NCBI GenBank assembly: GCA_035578905.1
Contig: JAQJVL010000111.1
Location: 193,865-257,864, forward strand
Length of the DNA stretch: 64,000 nt
Source: Stictocephala bisonia
Lineage: Eukaryota > Arthropoda > Insecta > Hemiptera > Membracidae
Direction of reading: 5' to 3'
Under the pieces are notes generated by a model. The model did not search any database, was not told where the DNA came from, and worked only from the letters and a program-made list of their open reading frames with translations. Position 1 is the first letter of the stretch; each line of letters starts with the position of its first letter. This document shows positions 56,260-64,000 of the stretch, piece by piece. Position numbers and translations under genes: made by a program.

Positions 56260-58490
56260 ATAAAAGCGAAACTAACGCAGTCGAGAAGATAGAACTCCAT
56301 CAAATTGATAGTTGTGGACCTCCCACTCTAAAACCCGTGTTGCTCAGGGACGATCAAGTTCTTGAGGGTAAAAGCCAATCTATTTAGCACACGTTTTCGA
56401 ATATCTTGGCTAAAACAGCATGATTGATAATTGGCCTGTAATGTTTTGCTTCCAAACGAGCACTTGATAAGTTTTATGAATTGGCCCAAGGAATCCAAAA
56501 TGTTAAGTTAGGAGGGAACACTCCTCGTAAAATTACGTATTAATTTACTAATAGGTAAAACAGATTTTCATCATAAAATACCGTATGGTGTACAATTGTG
56601 AGAGAAGATTTGTGCTTTTTTTAGTGTACGTATAAATAATAAATTTCGCTAAAATGTTGTAAAAGAGTACATGAAGGACGTATGTGAGTTTGCTAACTAA
56701 ATTAACGGATAGGTTGGTTAAAAGGGCACCCTTAAAAACATAAGTCCGTGATGTTTGGGGCTGGGCATGGAGTGGACTGTAATTATCAAAAGGAAAACAG
56801 AAAGTAATGACGTATTCCTTGTGAAGTACAGGTGTACCTGCATTCCGTTTGTAGCCAACACGGTCTGTGTTTTTCAGCTTGGACTGTCCAAAGTCGTCAG
56901 AGCCTCGACTACAAACAACTCTCGAATGTTTTACTTTATGATTAGCAACTCCCTCTGTGAAAGTTTCTTTTATGTTTTTGGGTATATAAAACTTCGTTTA
57001 GGAATAAATAAACATAAAGTAAGAAATAAAATCGTTATCGATGAGAGAGCATGTTGACATTGCCTCATATAAATTCTGTATCATTTTCAAATTCTCACCA
57101 ACAATAGTAAAAAGTCAGTACCGTATTAATTCTGAGAAAAACTTTATAATCGAACTTTATAATCACTTTAATAAGTCACTAAATTTTATTCAATAATTGA
57201 CATTTATATTCAAAATAATACATGTATCAATCAAGCAGACAACGTAACTCTACCAATATCCATGCTACTAGATGGCCTAGCCACAAGAACAAATCTCTAC
57301 TTGCTTGGAATAGAAACAAGGACCACGTTGCAAACAACCGTAGCTCATCGTGATCTGTAATTAGGTGGTTTTAGCTCCTCAACACAATTACACTGAATAA
57401 ATATATTTAAATTATGAGTTGTAATGTCAAACTAAAAACCATGACAATGTACTTTCCTCCGAGCTGTCAAGTTAAGGTTCTAAGCTCCCCGAGCTGCTAA
57501 ATAATACACTTCAACTTGACGGCACGAGACGGGTCTTAAAACTCAAGTCAAAGAGAAGAGGAATAAAACACTTCCTTGGTCCCATCGGTGACTCTGAAAT
57601 AAAATATACAACAGTATTAAACCTCCAAGAAAACATGAAAATGTCCTTCACTTGTAACTAATGAGCTTTTATAACTTATAATAGGTTCAGTAAGTCCTAG
57701 GTAATATTTTAATATAATTAATTTATATTATAATTAATTTTTTTAAATCTTATGTGCAAGACAATACTATAACTAAACAAAAAATATAATGTGTGAGTTA
57801 TTTTAATGTTATCTTCATATGTAATATGATGTTTCAGAATATGTTTGAAGATTTTATGATTTAATTTTTAATTTGTAAAGCGATCCTATAATGAAACTTT
57901 ATTAAATTGAGTAACGTGTCTTATCAGTTCTTTTTTAATGAATAAACAGTTTTAAAAAATGTTTTAGGAAATATATTTGCTTAAAGAGTGTATCTTATTT
58001 TTAAAATCAAAACATGTGAACATATAATTTTCAACAGTATTAAAATATATTTATGTATTTTTTTATAACTTAGGAGTTGCACATTTATACTGTTTTATGT
58101 GATACACGTATATGAATAAGTATAGGATTACCCTTTAAAACATTCTATGTCTACCTATTTCAAAGCACTCCAATCGATGTTCTGAAATATGGAATTTATA
58201 TTTAAAATAACGGATTTCTGTAATAAAAACTTGAAAATTAGTATAACAGTAAGTAGTTTTGTTCCTGGTTCGGGGAGTGGCATATGTGGAAGGGTGTCCA
58301 GTAGTATTGGTCATTTCTTTTGTTGGATTACTGTACTATTAACCACAATAAATATTAAGTAATAAAACCAGTGTAGTGAAATCATTTAACGATTTTTTTT
58401 AAAATAATACGTACAAAGAAACGCGAAACCCAAAATAATGGTCTCCAGAAAGGAACAACACTAATGAACCGCTACCCGAATGTTTCGTTA
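56260..58490. other. AT-rich spacer with one unassigned frame
   Basis: A 100-codon plus-strand frame at 56755-57057 starts MGLGMEWTVIIKRK and shows no domain I recognise. I do not call it a gene. No other feature. Confidence 0.4.
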
Positions 58491-58494
58491 GTGA

Positions 58495-59970
58495 CCGGCT
58501 TATTGTGGCTGGAGCACCTCTTTGTTTCCAGGGGATTACTGACCGGTTGTGCGGTGGCCTTGATTGGCTGTCCAGCCTGGAGAACTGCCACTCTGCTAGA
58601 TTATGAAGACTAAAACAGTTCCAGATTAATGTCTGTAGTGGCTATATCCACCTCTTTGTTTCAAGGGGATTACTGCTCGGTAGTGCGATGGCCTTGATTG
58701 GCTGTCCAGCCTGGAGAACTGCCACTCTGCGAGATTATGAAGACTAACACAGTTCCAGATTAATGTCTGTAGTGGCTATTTGTTTCCGGGGGATTACTGG
58801 CTAGTGATGCGGTGACCTTGATTGGCTGTCCAGCCTGGAGAACTGCCACTCTGCGAGATTATGAAGACTAACACAGTTCCAGATTAATGTCTGTAGTGGC
58901 TATTTGTTTCCGGGGGATTACTGGCTAGTGATGCGGTGACCTTGATTGGCTGTCCAGCCTGGAGAACTGCCACTCTGCGAGATTATGAAGACTAAAACAG
59001 TTCCAGATTAATGTCTTTAGTGGCTATTTGTTTCCGGAGGATTACTGGCTAGTGATGCGGTGACCTTGATTGGCTGTCCAGCCTAGAGAACTGCCACTCT
59101 GCGAGATTATGAAGACTAACACAGTTCCAGATTAATGTCTGTAGTGGCTATTTGTTTCCGGGGGATTACTGACCGGTAGTGCGGTGGCCTTGATTGGATA
59201 TACAGCCCGGAGAACTGCCACTCTGCGAGATTATGAGGACTAACACAGTTCCAGATTAATGTCTGTAGTGGCTATTTGTTTCCGGGGGATTACTGGCTAG
59301 TGATGCGGTGACCTTGATTGGCTGTCCAGCCCGGAGAACTGCCACTCTGCGAGATTATGAGGACTAACACAGTTCCAGATTAATGTCTGTAGTGGCTATT
59401 TGTTTCCGGGGGATTACTGACCGGTAGTGCGGTGGCCTTGATTGGATATCCAGCCCGGATAACTGCCACTCTGCAAGATTATGAGGACTAACACAGTTCC
59501 AAATTAATGTCTGTAGTGGCTATTTGTTTCCGGGGGATTACTGACCGGTAGTGCGGTGGCCTTGATTGGATATCCAGCCCGGAGAACTGCCACTCTGCAA
59601 GATTATGAGGACTAACACAGTTCTAAATTAATGTCTGTAGTGGCTATTTGTTTCCGGGGGAATACTGACCGGTAGTGCGGTGGCCTTGATTGGATATCCA
59701 GCCCGGAGAACTGCCACTCTGCAAGATTATGAGGACTAACACAGTTCCAAATTAATGTCTGTAGTGGCTATTTGATTCTGGGGGATTACTGACCGGTAGT
59801 GCGGTGACCTTGATTGGATATCCAGCCTGGAGAACTGCCACTCTGCAAGATTATGAGGACTAACACAGTTCCAGATTAATGTCTGTAGTGGCTATATATT
59901 CATCTTTGTTTCCAGAGTATTACTGGTCGGTAGTGCGATGGCCTTGATTGGCTGTCCAGCCTGGAGATCA
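58495..59970 (+). repeat. 123-bp satellite array, about 12 units
   Basis: GC-richer units hold GGGGGATTACTGACCGG, CCTTGATTGG, GGAGAACTGCCACTCTGC and CAGTTCCAGATTAATGTC. Inner units are evenly 123 bp. The first and last are longer variants with CACCTCTTTGTTTC or ATCTTTGTTTCC. Two subtypes (GGCTGTCCAGCC and GGATATCCAGCC) cluster left and right. Confidence 0.95.
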
Positions 59971-59974
59971 ACTT

Positions 59975-60925
59975 ACAAGTGCTTTGTGGGGACCATAAAC
60001 TAGCAATAGTCAATATTTCCACCAACCGTGCCCTGTAAAGTGTCTAATTCATACATTAACCACTTTCTACGTTGTGAATTGTAAAACCAATACAGGTGAC
60101 GAACAAAATTTGCATCAGTGTGCAACGTGAGTAAATTCAACGTGTGTAGAGAACAATACCAAGCCTCTTTACGTTGTAGATATATGCCACAAACTGAAAC
60201 CGTGACGTAAGTATTTGGTGAATTGTTCAACGATCCCACGTAACTAGTTTCATTTTCCTCTTAAATTGTTTGCAAACTTTTGCATGTTAAGTAGAATGAA
60301 AAATCAGCTCTCTTTGTTATTTAAAACTTTTTCTTTCGAAATTATTGCAAAGTGAACTATAATTAGACATACCATAAACCTTATTCAACTACTGTATGTC
60401 AAAATTGGAGATATTTTGGAAAAATAAATAATATTAATAGTAATAAACATTAGTAATGACATAAAGAAAAATTAATCTGAGTGTCATATAGATTTATTAT
60501 TTAAACAAATACTAAATTGTACTCGTAGCTAGTATTAAACAGACATGTTTTTGGGCTTGTAACTAAAAATTGATTCTACAATTAACTAGCAGCCTCCAAT
60601 CACATTTTTAGACGCACAGCTCTGTATAATACCCTCAATGCCACTTTCCCCCGTCATCTCATTCACATTGAGTTGAGATCGATACTTAAGATATATAGAA
60701 TATTTTTACTCCTTTACTCAAGTTTTTAGTTATGAAGAAATATGCTAAAAATAAAAGTAAGGTAGCTTCTTTATTACACTCGAAATGATACTCAATACTT
60801 TCAGAATGGGAATTACTGGGTTGCACTTTACCTTCAATTCTGTTTGTCTTTTAGAAGATTAATTTTAAAAAGATTATTGCTCTGATTTCTATTTAATTTT
60901 TAATAACTTAAGTTTTTAGTATATA
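59975..60925. other. AT-rich spacer
   Basis: A 79-codon minus-strand frame at 60000-60239 has no recognised domain. TTGTTTGCAAACTTTTGCATG at about 60266 recurs near 63263, a minor dispersed repeat. Confidence 0.4.
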
Positions 60926-60927
60926 CA

Positions 60928-61200
60928 TATTTAGTTTTTTAATTAGCATAATACGTGTTGGTACATATAACAGTAAAAGTAAACGTCACACAACACACAT
61001 TTATTACAATATAAGCACAAAATGCACAAATATATTACAATACAAGTACAAATTGCACGAATATTATGGTAATCGATTTCGGTGAACCACGCTCACCTTC
61101 CTCAGACCAGAGAGATTCACAGACCTTTTGTAATATATTTGTGCATTTTGTGCTTATATTGTAATAAATTTGGGTTGTGTGACGTATCCTGTTACTGTAT
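60928..61200 (-). mobile_element. Fold-back family A, shortened copy
   Basis: The left arm, with the ribozyme-like core, matches 49878-50033. The internal part is deleted and the second arm is reduced to its outer portion. Outer bases TTAGCATAATACGTGTTGG match the far edge of the copy at 50384. Confidence 0.75.
61067..61109 (-). ncRNA. Hammerhead-like ribozyme motif, family A
   Basis: Minus strand: TGGT, CTGAGGA, extra A, stem GGTGA/TCACC, GAA, palindrome ATCGAT, T as cleavage base (allowed, since any base but G works), ACCA. All stems are intact. Confidence 0.65.
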
Positions 61201-61564
61201 ACATATTTTTTTCTTACCATGTCCTCAACGAAAAATAATTGATGTTCATATAAAAAGCTTCTGTACTTTTCTGTATTTTTTTTAACCGTATATAAGATTT
61301 CAGTGTTCGTTTGAACTCATTTAAAATACCAAAAAAATTAATGATTTGACAAAAGAACTATAATCAGGCTAAACATAAAATCGTGTAATGTTAAAAACTA
61401 AAGACAAAAGTTATTGTTTACTTTCATGAAATATTTTGAACAAACGTGCATAGAATATATAAAATAAGGTTCTAAATAAAATAAAGTATTTGTATTACTA
61501 GCTTTTCAAGTGTAAGTAAACAACCTTCCCCCAAAATGTTCACACACCATCAGGTATTCAGGCG

Positions 61565-61675
61565 TTGACAAGAGTGGGGGAAGGGGTGTAATCCTGTCTC
61601 GTTTCAACATGTCAAACCGAGCGTGCTCGGACACGCCGCATCACGTATCCCACGGGCATTAACCATTGTTGTCGT
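61565..61675. repeat. GC-rich dispersed module
   Basis: Matches 31295-31400: CAAGAGTGGG, GTAATCCTGTC, CCGAGCGTGCTCGGACACG and GCATCACGTATCCCACG. It contains a GAGCGTGCTC near-palindrome. Function unknown. Confidence 0.6.
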
Positions 61676-61851
61676 ATTTGGTTACTGCAATATACGGTGG
61701 TACATTGCTTGTTGTTGTTTTGTGATCCACAAATAATACATTTACTATCACTGAATGTATGTAAGTTACTTGTCCCAGGTAATCGTTGGACAGTTGCATT
61801 TATAAGTCCGTATTCTAGCGAGATTAAATACATTTATAATGGTTTTCTAAT

Positions 61852-61857
<6 letters not shown>

Positions 61858-61914
<57 letters not shown>
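61858..61914 (+). repeat. (CA)n microsatellite
   Basis: Pure AC/CA dinucleotide run, followed shortly by two CCTAA units. Confidence 0.98.
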
Positions 61915-61919
<5 letters not shown>

Positions 61920-61949
61920 TGGGTGTCCTAACCTAACCTAAATGTATCA

Positions 61950-62580
61950 CCAAAGATCCTAGAACAAACATATTTCGAACATGTTGCAAAATATTTGAAC
62001 ATTTGTATGCTAGTACATATTGTAGGTGGAAGTACATTCATTTGAAAAATGTCATACTGAGATGTCATGTTTATTATCAATCATACAGCCATGCACGTGC
62101 CTTCGCTATATTATGTATTGACGTGCAGAAGGTTGTTCAAGTTATTAGTGTTGTTCTGAACTGCTCAAATGTTTTATGGAAATATTTTACAGCCTAATAA
62201 ACATATTATTTTTTTTAAACGTTTTAGTTATAAAATTACTATGATTTACTATTGTTGAAAAAGGCAGATAAATTTGAGAATCTTTTCATAACTAAACTTT
62301 TTATTTCAAATAATATTTGTAAACTCGATTATTTTGTAAATACGATTTTACTGATCCTTGATAAGATATTACACATAAAATGTTGAAGTCAACGCTTGTG
62401 AGTAGAACAGAAACGACTAGTAATACGTAATGCAACTGTGCATAAATAAATCACATATACCTAGTTTTGTTGTTTATTATTTAGCAATTATTATTATTAT
62501 TATTAATTGTTTTTTGGTACTTAATTGATAGTTGTATCATAGGGTTAAGGGATTGCAACAACAAACCATAAACAATAGTT
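61950..62580. other. AT-rich spacer
   Basis: Nothing supportable. Confidence 0.5.
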
Positions 62581-62831
62581 GGGCGAGCCGGTGGCCGAGT
62601 GGTCTAAGGCGTCAGGACTTTGAGCTTGGGTTAGAGATAGCGCTGGTTCGAATCCGGCCTAGACTGAAAAGATTTATCAGTAATATTCACCTTGTACTGT
62701 ACAGGTTCGCCCCCTTACTCTGACTGAATAAGTTCCTCGCACAGATCAATGGTCTATGGGGAATGGTCAGAGTAAGGTTAAGGAGGAGATCGGCCTCTCC
62801 TTTTATTTAAAAAAAAAAAAAAAAAAAAAAA
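62581..62831 (+). mobile_element. tRNA-derived SINE, family S2
   Basis: The head resembles a class II (Leu/Ser-type) tRNA: GCCGGTGGCCGAGTGG has the box A, and GGTTCGAATCC is a canonical box B. A long-variable-arm-like stretch lies between them. A tRNA-unrelated body of about 150 bp follows and ends in a poly(A) run. It is not a functional tRNA gene because the acceptor arm does not close cleanly. Confidence 0.85.
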
Positions 62832-64000
62832 TAGGCTTGCTACTGTATGTCTGTGCCCATAACATATAATAAACATTTTTGTTTTGTTTAAAATTAAATA
62901 ATTTCATAAAGAAATATCATTTTCAGGATAAAAAATATTCACTTTTAAACAACTTGTCGCTGTTTTATTATGTTTTCTTTACAATCATTAAAAAAGCTGC
63001 AACAAAAACAAATTTTTAAGCACTGTATACAAAATGAAATCGTTATTATTAACTAAAAGTTAAGGACTCATATCTCACACCAAAACAGATTATTTATATG
63101 TATTATTTTGATTAAATCCTTTAAAAGCCCAAGAAAGTTTCGAGCTACTTCTCACCACAATAACAACCAGACGTAAACAATAACAATAACACGTTTGCTC
63201 AGCTGTCTCGTGTTCTTCTTGATTAAACCTCTGCAACTAGTTCTACTTTTCCTCTTTTAAACGGTTTGCAAACTTTTGCATGTTATGTTGAATTAAAAAT
63301 CAGCTGTCTTTGTTATTTTAAACCACTGCATTTTAATGTAATTTATATTCATTAATTTCAATTAAATTAATGTAAACTAGTTTTAATTTCATGCTTAATT
63401 AAACAAATAAAAATCTGATTTGTTATGTGAAGCTTGAATCTAAGGATAAAGCAAAATTCTAAAGTTCAACATGCAGTAATTTTCCGAATTCAACAACAGT
63501 TTCAGTATTATAACATGTTATCTAACTAATTTTGTGTATGCAGATAATTGGTATATACACTTTTGAAATTAAATATAAACTTTATAAATAAGAAAATAAA
63601 TGCTTTATGTAGCAAGCAGCTGTTCAGGACCCTTTTTGCTTTACAATTAACTTTCTTATCTGTATCTGGTAAAAAATAAAAACAAAAAAATTGCATGTAT
63701 TTTCTACAACCATGTTTGTCGTTCACACTCAGTGACTACATTTTAAGGTTTAGTAGCAAAATAGTATGACATGTTATACTAAAGGATAATTGTTTGTAAA
63801 ATTTTTATAAATAAATAAAAAATTATAAACTAGTAATTTACGTAACAAAAACCCAAATATATACCATAGTTAATAATGTATTTATAGACGTACTAATTAC
63901 TATCATCACGATTGTAGAGTTCTATATTTTACTTAAAAGAAGAAAAAAACTGTGTCAACAATTTTCACCGGGCAGCGACAGCTCAGTAGCGATCTTGATG
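62832..64000. other. AT-rich spacer
   Basis: No gene recognised. The last 40 bases become GC-richer and may be the edge of a feature outside the window. Confidence 0.4.

Noticed and set aside
56755..57057. 100-codon frame starting MGLGMEW
   Set aside because: No domain, no compositional support and no upstream or splice signals. It is compatible with a chance frame.
62581..62655. Functional tRNA gene
   Set aside because: Box A and box B are good, but the acceptor stem does not pair cleanly and a body plus poly(A) tail follow, which identifies a SINE.

Overview
The window is non-coding, AT-rich animal DNA, almost certainly from an insect. A hemipteran is my guess, from (TTAGG)n runs and the overall repeat style; I cannot prove the species. 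I found no confident host gene. The content is transposable elements, tandem arrays, fold-back repeats and AT-rich spacer. The only long intact reading frames belong to two mobile elements.

Layout. Bases 1-14469 form one contig, followed by a 498-base gap. The next contig (14968-37142) is a second copy of 257-13858 and ends at a 100-base gap. Everything after 37243 is a third, unrelated stretch. The middle contig is wholly contained in the first apart from insertions, and both its ends are gaps. It is therefore most simply an uncollapsed alternative haplotype, though a real duplication is possible. Either way, the pair gives empty/filled site comparisons that delimit insertions exactly.

Insertions found only in the second copy: a 5.55 kb non-LTR retrotransposon (19264-24818, minus strand), a 2.6 kb DNA transposon with TTAA target duplication (26630-29230), a tRNA-derived SINE (29381-29670), a minisatellite block (24873-25124) and a segment of about 540 bp (31103-31645). 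Found only in the first copy: a minisatellite (7344-7626) and a fold-back element (13139-13369).

Most notable system. The retrotransposon ORF1 combines a coiled coil, a Ulp1-type cysteine protease with a complete His-Asp-Gln-Cys set, and an SGNH esterase. ORF2 (endonuclease plus reverse transcriptase) overlaps ORF1 in the -1 frame and has no ATG near its start. A perfect U-UUU-UUA slippery heptamer lies in the overlap. This suggests a frameshift-made polyprotein that carries its own protease.

Second system. Many sites share a hammerhead-ribozyme-like pattern: CTGANGA, one extra base, a stem-loop, GAA, a palindrome beginning with A and ending with T, then C or T. The stem and palindrome sequences differ between families while the architecture is kept. 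Several copies sit in the arms of fold-back elements, as in ribozymes of Penelope-like elements and animal retrozymes.

The third stretch (37243-64000) holds tandem arrays with units of 100-115, 33-36, 81, 54, 34 and 123 bp, three copies of one ribozyme-bearing fold-back family, another fold-back, a 1.2 kb near-perfect palindrome with TTAGG repeats in both arms, several SINEs, a (CA)n tract and one weak candidate host exon.
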